Below, one piece after another: positions 16,651 through 25,595 of a stretch of 64,000 nt of DNA. Where the stretch lies: NCBI GenBank assembly GCA_017983695.1, contig JAGOAX010000010.1, positions 128,716 through 192,715 of the forward strand. The letters run 5' to 3'. A model generated the notes under the pieces. That model ran no database searches, was not told the DNA's origin, and saw only the letters and a list, made by a program, of their open reading frames with translations. Made by a program: the position numbers and the translations under genes. The number at the start of each line of letters is the position of its first letter. The first letter of the stretch is position 1. This DNA is from Ferruginibacter sp. GTDB lineage: Bacteria > Bacteroidota > Bacteroidia > Chitinophagales > Chitinophagaceae.

Positions 16651-17196
16651 TTAATTGCCTGATTTTACCGGCGCTTTTATTGGTGGTGCTGCCTGAACCG
16701 GATCTTTAATACCCAATTCTTTTTTCACCAATGATAAAATATTATCTCCATCCGGACCTACAAGTACTGAAGTGATATCCAATATATAAGCATAGCCATT
16801 CTTTTTAGCTACAGCTTTAATTGCTTCCATTGCTTTTTGTTGAATGGGTAAAAATTTTTGTTGTGCAGCCTGCTTTGCTTTTTCCTGTGCTTCCTGATTA
16901 TAATTTTGTACTCTTTGAATTAATGCAATCAATTCTCCTCTTTTTATTTCTTTCATGCTTGGCGTTAAAGTAGCAGAGTCTTTTAAAAACTGTGCACTTT
17001 TTTCGTTGGCTTCTTTTTCCAAATCGTCGCCTTGCTTAGCTAAAGATTCCTGTAATTCCTGTAATTCTTTATTGGCTTTTTCAGTTTCGGGCATAACAGC
17101 CATTACTTCCTCAGTATTTATATAACCAATTTTTGTTTGTGCAGAGGCTCCTAAGAATGATAATGCCATTACACCTGCTACGATTAAATTTTTCAT
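16651..17196 (-). CDS. OmpH/Skp-family periplasmic chaperone (downstream copy)
   Basis: 181 residues: signal peptide (cleaved after ASA), then KIGYINTEEVMAVMPE, the N-terminal strand of Skp/OmpH. A long coiled coil rich in Gln, Glu, Lys and Ala follows (about 40-125), then the closing strand (YAYILDITSVLVG) and a Pro-rich tail. It carries unfolded outer-membrane proteins across the periplasm to the Bam complex. It is a tandem paralogue of the next gene, downstream of bamA. Confidence 0.92.
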   Translation of the reverse strand: MKNLIVAGVMALSFLGASAQTKIGYINTEEVMAVMPETEKANKELQELQESLAKQGDDLEKEANEKSAQFLKDSATLTPSMKEIKRGELIALIQRVQNYNQEAQEKAKQAAQQKFLPIQQKAMEAIKAVAKKNGYAYILDITSVLVGPDGDNILSLVKKELGIKDPVQAAPPIKAPVKSGN

Positions 17197-17272
17197 TGTC
17201 TTTTTTTAATGTTTACTTTTATTTAGTTTGTTTTTTTATGGTTTTGGCTGCATACAGCCCTGGCTTTACGAT

Positions 17273-17785
17273 TTATTTAACACCCAGGTTTTTCAGCACA
17301 TCTTCACTCTTGTCAAGTTTTGGGTCGGCAAAGATAACGGTAATTCCTTCACTTTTATCCAATATAAAGTCATATTGTTTGTCAACCGCCAGTTTTTGAA
17401 CAGCGTTATAAACCCTGTCCTGTATGGGTTTTATCAGTTCCTGCCTTTTTTTAAACAGGTCGCCTTCAAAACCAAAACGTTTTTTCTGCAGGTCACGTAA
17501 TTCTTTTTCTTTATTATATAATTCGTCTTCCCTCTTCTTTTTTAATTCATCGCTCAGCATAACCTGTTCAGCATCATATTCTTTAATCATCCTGTCCACA
17601 ATGGTTTGTTTCTGGTCAATTTCCTGCTGCCATTGTTCGCTAAACTGGTCTAATTTTTTTTGTGCGTCCTTATATTCCGGCAATTTTTCCAGTATATATT
17701 TTGAATCGATAACTGCATAACGTTGTGCATTTGAGTTAAAGGCAATTGCCATTAAGCAACAGGCAACAATTAAAATCTTTTTCAT
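17273..17785 (-). CDS. OmpH/Skp-family periplasmic chaperone (upstream copy)
   Basis: 170 residues: signal peptide (ending SNA-QR), RYAVIDSKYILEKLPEY, an extended charged coiled coil (about 35-130) and the strand YDFILDKSEGITVIFAD. This is the Skp fold. It follows bamA by about 25 bases and precedes its paralogue, so barrel assembly factor and chaperones are co-expressed. Confidence 0.93.
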   Translation of the reverse strand: MKKILIVACCLMAIAFNSNAQRYAVIDSKYILEKLPEYKDAQKKLDQFSEQWQQEIDQKQTIVDRMIKEYDAEQVMLSDELKKKREDELYNKEKELRDLQKKRFGFEGDLFKKRQELIKPIQDRVYNAVQKLAVDKQYDFILDKSEGITVIFADPKLDKSEDVLKNLGVK

Positions 17786-17809
17786 TTTTAATTATTAGTT
17801 TTTAATTAA

Positions 17810-20536
17810 TTATTCAGGTTCCTGGCCCAGCATAAATGTAAATTTAGCTGCACCTTTTAATCCGCCGGTTTGATTATACCTGTCAAAGCCAACGCCATAA
17901 TCAAAGCCCAATAAGCCAAACATTGGTAAAAAGAAACGCATCCCTACCCCTGCAGAACGGCGTAGTTTAAAGGGGTTATATTCTTTAAAATTATACCACC
18001 CGTTTGCAGCTTCAAAAAACGCCAATCCATAAATTGTACTGCTGGCACTGGTACTAAAAGGATAGCGCAATTCCATAGTATATTTATTAAAGATGGTAAA
18101 ATACTGGTTATTAGAAACTCCGTCAGGATTGATTTTTGGATTCGATGAATTATATACCGGGTAACCACGATGGGCAATAATATCATAACCCAGTAAAGCA
18201 AAGTTGTTACTTAATCCTGCGTCACCCACCTGGAAACGTTCAAATGGCGAAATTTCAAGGTTATTACTATACCTGCCTATAAAACCATATTTGGCGGCAG
18301 CTTTTAAAATAAACTGTTTATTTTTCTCTGCGCCTCTTGCTCTTCCAATTGGCACAAACCACTCACCATTAAAACGCCATTTATGAAATTCGGGCAGCGC
18401 ATATGGGTTTGATGAATTTTGTGCAATACCTAAAGCAGAATAAGGTAAAGTAAACTGCCCGCTCAACATAAAGTTAGAACCGCTGGTAGGAAAAATTGGG
18501 TTAGGGCCTGCAGAGTTACGTACCAATGCAATTTTTAAACTGATATTGGTTGAGGTACCATTACTGAGGCCTGCAAATATGTTAGCATAGTTTTTCAACT
18601 TGTATTGCTGTACATTAAGTGCATAGATCAAATTAAAATAATCATCGGGCCATTTTAATTGTTTACCTAACGATACACTAAAGCTGCTTGTTTTTACATA
18701 CGAAGTATCGCCACAACTTTTACAATACTGGCCGGTAGAATAATCATATGCATTAGCATATTTCGTATTAGAATATCCAATGGTAAATGAATTACGCTTC
18801 TTGCCTCCTAACCATGGTTCGGTAAAAGAAAAATTATACGAACGGAATGCTTTACCGTTTGATTGTATCCTTGCACTTACTTTTTGTCCGTCGCCGGAAG
18901 GCAATGGATCCCAGGTTGCTTTTTTTCCTATATTTTTTATTGAGAAATTATTAAAGGTTACACCCAGTGTACCTGTTAAGCCAATACCTCCGCCAAAGCC
19001 CGCAGAAAGCTCCAGTTGATCTGCCGATTTTTCTTCAATTTCCCAGTTAATATCAACTGTTCCGTTATCGGCATTCGGCACTACATTGGGGTTAATTTTT
19101 TCAGCATTGATAAACCCTAGCTGGCCCAATTCTCTTTGTGTACGGATAATATCTGCACGGCTGAATTTTTCGCCGGGTATTGTTCTTAATTCACGACGGA
19201 CTACATAGTCTTTGGTTTTATCGTTACCGGAAATAGTAATGTTGCCATAAGTAGCCTGAGGGCCTTCTGTCATTCTTATTTCAAAATCGATAGTATCATT
19301 GTAAACCGCAGTTTCTACGGGATCTATCCTGTAAAAAAGATATCCATCATCCATGTATAAACTTTGTACATCCCCGCCTTCGGCAGAAAGTTGTTTGCCC
19401 AATCTTTTATTCAATAATTCTAAATTATAGGTATCGCCTTTTTTAATACCTAACAATACATTTAATATAGAATCGCTGTACTTGGTATTACCACGCCATA
19501 CAATATCCCCGAAATAATACTTGCGTCCTTCATTTACTTTTACAAACAGGTTAAGATTATTTTTTACATCGTAAATAGCAGTATCGCCTACAATAACTGC
19601 ATCCCTGTAACCTTGTGAATTATAATAATCCAGTAAGTGTTCTTTATCTTCCCCGTATTTTTTTTCGCTGAATTTTGCAGAACTGAATAGTTTAAACCGG
19701 AAATAAGGATCTATGTATTCCTTTGTTTTAGAAATTGACAAAAAGCCTACATCATGTATGTATTCCTTAAATGTTATTTTTTTTGTGGTATCGTTATAAG
19801 GGCTTTTAACAGTGATGGGATACAAAGTAATCCTCGTCATTTCTTTAGTCCCTTTCATTTGCTTCTTCAGCTTTTGAGCAGCCAAAGTTTCGTTGCCGCT
19901 AAAGTTTAAAGAATTTACTTTTACTTTATTGCCCTTATTAATAAAGAAGATTAAAGAAATAGCATTGTTTAACCCAGTCATCGTTTCTTCTTTCAACTGG
20001 ATATCTACATTCCTGTATCCTTTATCAAAATAAAATTTACGAATGGCCTCCAAGGCACTCAGTTTCATATTTTCGGTTACCACTCTTTCCTTTACTAACT
20101 GCACTTTAGTTTCCAGGTCATCCTTTTCGCCTTTTTTTACTCCAACAAATTTAAATTCTCCCAACCGTGGTCTTTCAGTAATTTCAAAATGAACATATAA
20201 ATCCCTCCCGTCTAATTTTGTAAACGAAATTTCAATTGCCGAAATAAGATGTTGTTTCCATAATTTGATAATAGCCTTACCAAAAACATCGGTTCCAGGT
20301 ATAGTTACTTTATCTCCCACCGCAAGGCCTGAAATAGAAATGATCAGGTTTTGATCGAATGCCTGGGTACCTCCAACAGTAATGCCAGCAATGGTATATT
20401 CTTTGGGGATTTTTGAACTAAATATTTCCTGTAAGGCCGGATCAACAGATACCGGCGGAGTAACCTGCGCTGCCAGAAACTGGCTGCTGAATAAGATAGA
20501 AACTATAAAAAAAATCCTTTTGTAAATAAGGTGCAT
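17810..20536 (-). CDS. bamA: Outer membrane protein assembly factor BamA
   Basis: About 908 residues: signal peptide, a periplasmic stretch with repeated POTRA domains (for example IAGITVGGTQAFD, VNSLNFSGNETL, YGNITISGN), then a 16-strand Omp85 barrel ending KFTFMLGQEPE. It inserts beta-barrel proteins into the outer membrane. ATG 20536 (MHLIYKRIFF) is preferred over the TTG at 20560 because it begins the signal peptide. It is in an operon with the two ompH genes and lies downstream of uppS. Confidence 0.95.
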   Translation of the reverse strand: MHLIYKRIFFIVSILFSSQFLAAQVTPPVSVDPALQEIFSSKIPKEYTIAGITVGGTQAFDQNLIISISGLAVGDKVTIPGTDVFGKAIIKLWKQHLISAIEISFTKLDGRDLYVHFEITERPRLGEFKFVGVKKGEKDDLETKVQLVKERVVTENMKLSALEAIRKFYFDKGYRNVDIQLKEETMTGLNNAISLIFFINKGNKVKVNSLNFSGNETLAAQKLKKQMKGTKEMTRITLYPITVKSPYNDTTKKITFKEYIHDVGFLSISKTKEYIDPYFRFKLFSSAKFSEKKYGEDKEHLLDYYNSQGYRDAVIVGDTAIYDVKNNLNLFVKVNEGRKYYFGDIVWRGNTKYSDSILNVLLGIKKGDTYNLELLNKRLGKQLSAEGGDVQSLYMDDGYLFYRIDPVETAVYNDTIDFEIRMTEGPQATYGNITISGNDKTKDYVVRRELRTIPGEKFSRADIIRTQRELGQLGFINAEKINPNVVPNADNGTVDINWEIEEKSADQLELSAGFGGGIGLTGTLGVTFNNFSIKNIGKKATWDPLPSGDGQKVSARIQSNGKAFRSYNFSFTEPWLGGKKRNSFTIGYSNTKYANAYDYSTGQYCKSCGDTSYVKTSSFSVSLGKQLKWPDDYFNLIYALNVQQYKLKNYANIFAGLSNGTSTNISLKIALVRNSAGPNPIFPTSGSNFMLSGQFTLPYSALGIAQNSSNPYALPEFHKWRFNGEWFVPIGRARGAEKNKQFILKAAAKYGFIGRYSNNLEISPFERFQVGDAGLSNNFALLGYDIIAHRGYPVYNSSNPKINPDGVSNNQYFTIFNKYTMELRYPFSTSASSTIYGLAFFEAANGWYNFKEYNPFKLRRSAGVGMRFFLPMFGLLGFDYGVGFDRYNQTGGLKGAAKFTFMLGQEPE

Positions 20537-20682
20537 CAATTGGTATTTTATAAGCGGCAAATTAAGCCCATTAATGAAAACTATTTGTTAATCTTGGCAG
20601 GTTTTGGTTTAGAGGTTTAGGAGGTTATAAGTTTAGGGTTAGTTAATAATGATACATACCTTAAACCTTCTATCTCTACCTT

Positions 20683-21426
20683 TTAACTTTTTACCTGTTC
20701 ACTGGTTTTTCCAAACCTGCGTTCCCGGCCCTGATAATCTATAATAGCTGCATATAGATTTTCCTTCCGGAAATCGGGCCAAAGCGTATTTGTAAAATAT
20801 AACTCTGCATAAGCAAGCTGATATAGTAAGAAGTTGCTTATCCGGTATTCGCCACTTGTTCTTATCATCAATTCCGGATCGGGAAACTGGCTGGTACACA
20901 GATATTTTGATAATGTATCTGTTGTAATATCTTCAGGCTGCAGTTTATTTTCTTTAACCGCTATTGCTATATTTTTTACTGCATGGTTTATTTCCCAACG
21001 GCTGCTGTAACTTAATGCCATAACCAGGTTTAATCCCGTATTATTACTGGTTTCCTGTATAGCTTCATCCAGTTCTTTCCTCGCTAATTCGGGTAGCATA
21101 TCCATATCGCCAATTACATGAAGTTTGATCTTATTCTTATTAAGCGTAGGCACTTCCTTGCGGATGGTATCAACCAGTAATTCCATCAGGCCGGTAACTT
21201 CATAAGCAGGGCGATCCCAGTTTTCGGTACTAAATGCATATAAAGTAAGGTATTCAATCCCCAGTTCTGCTGCACCTTCTACAATATCACGTACGCTTTC
21301 TACCCCGTTTAAATGACCAAAAAGACGGTCTTCGCCCTTTTCTTTTGCCCAGCGTCCGTTGCCATCCATAATAATGGCAATATGCTTAGGTAACTGCTGC
21401 AGGTTTATTTTATCCTTTTGACTCAT
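20683..21426 (-). CDS. uppS: Isoprenyl transferase (undecaprenyl diphosphate synthase)
   Basis: A 247-residue cis-prenyltransferase building the C55 lipid carrier for cell-wall synthesis. Catalytic Asp21 is in IIMDGNGRWA, the substrate region reads LTLYAFSTENW, and the C-terminal RTSGEYRISNF and ELYFTNTLWPDF motifs are present. In Bacteroidota it normally sits between DUF6089 and bamA. Here DUF6089 is about 5.7 kb away. The leader carries a strong hairpin. Confidence 0.96.
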   Translation of the reverse strand: MSQKDKINLQQLPKHIAIIMDGNGRWAKEKGEDRLFGHLNGVESVRDIVEGAAELGIEYLTLYAFSTENWDRPAYEVTGLMELLVDTIRKEVPTLNKNKIKLHVIGDMDMLPELARKELDEAIQETSNNTGLNLVMALSYSSRWEINHAVKNIAIAVKENKLQPEDITTDTLSKYLCTSQFPDPELMIRTSGEYRISNFLLYQLAYAELYFTNTLWPDFRKENLYAAIIDYQGRERRFGKTSEQVKS

Positions 21427-21444
21427 AAAACACTTAAAACTATT

Positions 21445-21481
21445 AGTCAGGCACGGGGCCTGACTTTGGCGGGCAAAAGTA
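21445..21481 (-). promoter_or_regulatory. uppS promoter box and 5'-leader hairpin
   Basis: TACTTTTG at 21474-21481 on the minus strand is the inferred -7 box. Between it and ATG 21426 the leader holds an eight-base inverted repeat, AGTCAGGC (21445-21452) with GCCTGACT (21458-21465) and a five-base loop. No U-run follows, so it is not a plain terminator. It may protect or regulate the message. Confidence 0.5.
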
Positions 21482-21582
21482 ATAAAATTTAGTTGTAATA
21501 AGCGTTTTGGGGGAAATCTAAAGAAATCGACTGGACCGTTTTATTATATTGCCAGCTTAAAAACGAGGTGGTACTTTCAATC

Positions 21583-24453
21583 TTATAGTTTAACCAGCTT
21601 GCCTTTGTACACCGTTCCATTTACCGTCATTTGATAGACATATAAACCCGCTGCTGCATTACTAATATTAAACTGCCGTGCATTTTTAAAGTTACCCACT
21701 TTTACACCCTGGGTATTATAAACTACAATTTCGTCGGCGGCTGCGCTACTACCATTTTGCATGCAATTAAAAATACCGGTTGATGGGTTAGGAAATAATA
21801 CGGGTGCTGTTGCCTGGGGAAGAGCTGGTTCACTAACTTCTGGTACTGTCTTGGTTATTTTACGTTCTGCAAACCAAAGCACATTACTAATGTTTACAAA
21901 CTGCAGGTTATACTGTTCCATCTTAGTAGCCTGCCAAAAAGTTCCGGCGGCATTTTCCGGTACTTCCATATAAAATAAAGAAGAATCTGTGGGGGTTACA
22001 GCATGCAACTTTACCAGGTTGCCATTATTATCTTTTATATCAAAGGTTTTACTTATTGCCGCTATAGATGCGTATTTACCATTTGACAAATTAGTTATGG
22101 CCACATAAATTTTATTTAAGCCGGCGGGAATATAAAAATACCCTGGAAGACTTGTCAGATCAGCCCTGTAGTTTTCTGTTTTATTACCCAGGAAAGCGCC
22201 ATTTTTATAAAAATAGTTACCGTTTGTTGTAATGGAAATATCTACTGCAGATTTATATTTTGAAACCACCGTTAAAATGTACCGGCCAGCTGCTGGTAAA
22301 TTAACTGTGAATGTTCCTGCGCTGCTATTTTTATCTAAACTAAAGTCTTTTACAATTTGTAATGCTTTGTCTGCTGCTTCCACAACAAAATTAATATATC
22401 CTTTGTCTGGCATATCAAAACGTGGGGTATATTGTACATTAAAACTACCGGCAGCAGGGGCTATTAAATAAAAGGTGGTTTTGTTATAATAATTAATACC
22501 GTTGGTATAGGTGATTTTTGCATTTATTTTAGCCAGCGGTGCTACATTAGCTGCTTTAAACTGGTCTCTTATATTTATTGCCTCTTCAAATTTAAACTCT
22601 TCTATCTGTTTGCTGTATTTGCTTACATCCTGTATAAAATTATCATCAATTTCATCTGCAGTTATTAATGGCAGATTTCCGTTTTGATAAGCAGTGCCGT
22701 TTGTAACATTATACTGTGTATAAAAATTATCTGTAACCGGGTATTTACTTACAATATTGAGTATTAAATAATAGCTGTTTACTAATTGCATTTTGTTTAC
22801 TTTGGCTAAATAAATACAAATGGCTGCATCCCTATCGGCTTTTGTTAGTTTTTGTGTATCATCAGCTGCTAAGTCAAAATACAATACCATATAATGCAGG
22901 TAAGCTTTTAACTCTCTCATTCTTTGTTTTACAATATCTGATGCATTTTGTGTTTGTTGCACAGCAGTGTTCATTAGTTGCAGCGATAACTGCATTTTAT
23001 GTTTAGAGGGCATTGTCTTCTCATCGCCCCATTGCTGCAATAATTTATATACTGTATTACCAGCACCTGCAAACATATTATTACAAAATTCATGAAGCGT
23101 ACTATCTACCAATACGTTATCTTTTAAATTATTATTTGCTGCTAATAAAAAAGGCAGGCTGCCAAATTTAGCCGGTGAAGCTTCCCATATCATTCCCTGG
23201 CTTTTTTTATCTTTTGCTACCTGTAACGTTGCTTTTAAATCGGCCCAGCTAAATGATGGAGTTTCGCCACTCCAGTTAGAAAGATTGAGGTACAGGTATT
23301 CTGACACATTTGAAAACCGGTTATACCAACGATTTCTTAACCCATTAGTGCTGCTTTCCATTTGATATACCGTTGGAATTAATTGTACATCTATATTCTT
23401 ATTAATAGTAACTGAAGCAGACGGAACATCGGCGTGTGTTGAATATGCGTACACCTGAAAACGCTTATCCGGAAACTTGGTCAATATTTTTTGTGCGGTG
23501 AGATTGGCAAGGGTAAATTGCTGATCACTTTCTTTTGGATAATCTACAGCATTACAAATTTCATTATCTTTTGAGTTTCCCCAATTTGCACCATCAGGCA
23601 CTTCAATACCAATATGCTCATAATTGTAATTATAATTGCGGTATTGATTGGTATAAAGACTGGTGTTACCGAAAATGGTATTTTTATACTGTGTTTGTTT
23701 TTGTTCAATGGCATTTGCCCATAAATCGGTGGCCATAGTATTATTAATATCGGGAACCGATCTTGAATTGGCCTGCCTCGATCCATTGTAATTGGCTACA
23801 TAGCAGGGATTATCTTTTATTGTTGCCAGGTAATTTCCAGTCATAACATCACCACGGTGGCCGCTGAAACCAGCGCTGCCCAACATGCCGTTACGGCGTT
23901 GATATAATGCCCAGTTATGCCCGTTTTCGCCAAAATAAATATCCCATCCATAAGAAGGATTGTTATCCATTACCCAACGGTTGTGCCCACCACTTACAAA
24001 CCAGCTTTTATATTTATAAGCACAATTGTACACTGTATCAATTTTTTTGTACGAAGTAGCCAATGCAGGAATAATTTCCCATGCTGTACCTGGTTGATAA
24101 AACCTGAAACCTAACTGATGTAGGTACTGATAAATACCAAAGTGTAATCCATTATCCTGAGCTGCTGTAAATTTTATGATGTCATAGCCATTACCTTCTA
24201 CTTTACATGCCTGGTTATCGGTAATCGTACTGCTATAAATAAGCACAATGCCAGTTGATGGCATGCTTGTATAAGACTGGGTAATAAAACGGCTGCCTGG
24301 AATCGCTTTTTGTAAAAGCGTAGCAGCATCTTCTGCGGTAGCCTTCAATAATTGCGAAGACTGGGCAGGATAGTAGACAGTTTGTGCCTTTACATTTTGT
24401 AAAATACAAAAAGCAATTACTGCTGTAATAACGCAGTTGCGAATGAACGCCAT
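21583..24453 (-). CDS. Large secreted DUF4838-like protein with T9SS sorting domain
   Basis: 956 residues: signal peptide, an N-terminal region resembling the small accessory domain of GH67/GH20-type glycosidases (residues 30-120, with GYDIIKFTAAQDNGLHFGIY and LHQLGFRFYQPG), a central alpha/beta region typical of DUF4838 proteins, a beta-sandwich about 640-790, and a type A T9SS C-terminal domain (LFPNPSTGIFN to KGKLVKL). It is probably a surface or secreted carbohydrate-active protein. The substrate is unknown and the DUF4838 call is by eye. It is the last gene of the 21583-27059 block. Confidence 0.75.
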   Translation of the reverse strand: MAFIRNCVITAVIAFCILQNVKAQTVYYPAQSSQLLKATAEDAATLLQKAIPGSRFITQSYTSMPSTGIVLIYSSTITDNQACKVEGNGYDIIKFTAAQDNGLHFGIYQYLHQLGFRFYQPGTAWEIIPALATSYKKIDTVYNCAYKYKSWFVSGGHNRWVMDNNPSYGWDIYFGENGHNWALYQRRNGMLGSAGFSGHRGDVMTGNYLATIKDNPCYVANYNGSRQANSRSVPDINNTMATDLWANAIEQKQTQYKNTIFGNTSLYTNQYRNYNYNYEHIGIEVPDGANWGNSKDNEICNAVDYPKESDQQFTLANLTAQKILTKFPDKRFQVYAYSTHADVPSASVTINKNIDVQLIPTVYQMESSTNGLRNRWYNRFSNVSEYLYLNLSNWSGETPSFSWADLKATLQVAKDKKSQGMIWEASPAKFGSLPFLLAANNNLKDNVLVDSTLHEFCNNMFAGAGNTVYKLLQQWGDEKTMPSKHKMQLSLQLMNTAVQQTQNASDIVKQRMRELKAYLHYMVLYFDLAADDTQKLTKADRDAAICIYLAKVNKMQLVNSYYLILNIVSKYPVTDNFYTQYNVTNGTAYQNGNLPLITADEIDDNFIQDVSKYSKQIEEFKFEEAINIRDQFKAANVAPLAKINAKITYTNGINYYNKTTFYLIAPAAGSFNVQYTPRFDMPDKGYINFVVEAADKALQIVKDFSLDKNSSAGTFTVNLPAAGRYILTVVSKYKSAVDISITTNGNYFYKNGAFLGNKTENYRADLTSLPGYFYIPAGLNKIYVAITNLSNGKYASIAAISKTFDIKDNNGNLVKLHAVTPTDSSLFYMEVPENAAGTFWQATKMEQYNLQFVNISNVLWFAERKITKTVPEVSEPALPQATAPVLFPNPSTGIFNCMQNGSSAAADEIVVYNTQGVKVGNFKNARQFNISNAAAGLYVYQMTVNGTVYKGKLVKL

Positions 24454-24548
24454 AGTTTTAACTTGTTAGTGGTGAGATAAACTATGGTTTCATCACAGAA
24501 ATAAAAGGATTCGTGCTTGTGTTAATCGCAGGATTGGTGCTTTGTTAC

Positions 24549-24603
24549 TTTATTTGGGAGTTTGAAGTGATGGGGTAAGCATCATCACTTATTTATTTGG
24601 GAG
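24549..24603. promoter_or_regulatory. Direct repeats enclosing a palindrome upstream of the DUF4838-like gene
   Basis: TTTATTTGGGAG occurs at 24549-24560 and 24592-24603. Between the copies is the inverted repeat AAGTGATG (24565-24572) with CATCACTT (24583-24590). The structure lies about 100-150 bases before the ATG at 24453 and looks like a regulator-binding region. The regulator is unknown. Confidence 0.45.
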
Positions 24604-24653
24604 AGTGTAAATATAGACAGTATTATTGAAAAAAGGAAATTTACAGGGTTTAT

Positions 24654-25583
24654 TTATTTTTTACCGATACTATCCATCAGGGCCATATCAAAAAGCTGAA
24701 CACCCCGTTGATTTAGATGGTCTTCGTTGTAAAAATGAATTGTTTCTGAAAGCTTAATAACACCATTAAAATTATAATATACTCCTTTTCCTGAAAAGTA
24801 CCGGTCTATGGAGTCGTTGTTGGAATACTTGTTATAGGCCTGTTTTGTAACCGGGGATTGTACCAATACCAGTTTTATTCCTTTTTCTTTAATTAGCGCT
24901 ACGATTGTTTCAAAAGCCTGAATCTGGTATTTTCTGGGTGTCCATATAGCTTTTGCAACATTATTGAGTGTACTATCTATATTATCTTCCACCTCTCTTT
25001 CTATAAAGCCCCCCGGAATATAGGTATCCTTTTCGATAATCTTTTTTTCATTAAAGTTTTTATCCCGGTTAAATGTATGCCTGTAAAATCCATACAACAA
25101 ACTGTTATAGGTTTTAATATCATTTAAGGTTAAAGCCATATCCACTACTTTATCATCAATTTTGCCATTCGCAATAATATCTAAAGAAGATTCAACGCCA
25201 TCAATTTCAAATGTATGAGGATATACTTCATAGACCAATATTTTAGGTTGAAGTTGATCAAGGTATCGCTCAAGCAGTAATTTTGTCTGTACCGGCGTTT
25301 GTGCACTGGAGCCAAGGTTGAAAGTTTTATAACCATAGCTTTCGGCAATCCTGGTATCAAATCCCCTGTACGCATGTGAGGAGCCGGTAAATAAGATATC
25401 GATGTTCTTATAATTGTTTACTTCCTGCAACCTGGTATGCATGTGCCCATAAGCGCCTAATGAATAATTGAGATTTTTTCTTGCAAATGGAGGCATCAGT
25501 TCTCCCCATAAAATAATGAACAGGAAGTATAGCACTATTACATAAGTAAAAAAAAGGAGCAGATTTTTAAAGAATTTTTTCAT
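24654..25583 (-). CDS. SGNH/DltD-AlgJ-like protein, partner of MBOAT
   Basis: 309 residues: one N-terminal membrane anchor (about 8-28), then an SGNH-hydrolase-like domain with GSSHAYRGFD (Ser68/Ser69) as the nucleophile block and a C-terminal NEDHLNQRG giving Asp and His. Proteins of this layout next to MBOAT acyltransferases transfer or remove acyl groups on cell-surface polysaccharides (compare DltD/DltB, AlgJ/AlgI). It lies 13 bases downstream of the MBOAT gene, so the pair is an operon. The acceptor polymer is unknown. Confidence 0.82.
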   Translation of the reverse strand: MKKFFKNLLLFFTYVIVLYFLFIILWGELMPPFARKNLNYSLGAYGHMHTRLQEVNNYKNIDILFTGSSHAYRGFDTRIAESYGYKTFNLGSSAQTPVQTKLLLERYLDQLQPKILVYEVYPHTFEIDGVESSLDIIANGKIDDKVVDMALTLNDIKTYNSLLYGFYRHTFNRDKNFNEKKIIEKDTYIPGGFIEREVEDNIDSTLNNVAKAIWTPRKYQIQAFETIVALIKEKGIKLVLVQSPVTKQAYNKYSNNDSIDRYFSGKGVYYNFNGVIKLSETIHFYNEDHLNQRGVQLFDMALMDSIGKK

Positions 25584-25595
25584 GTTTGTACGCCT

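Noticed and set aside
20537..20560. Upstream TTG start for bamA at 20560
   Set aside because: ATG 20536 begins a normal signal peptide, and the extension adds a non-secretory segment.
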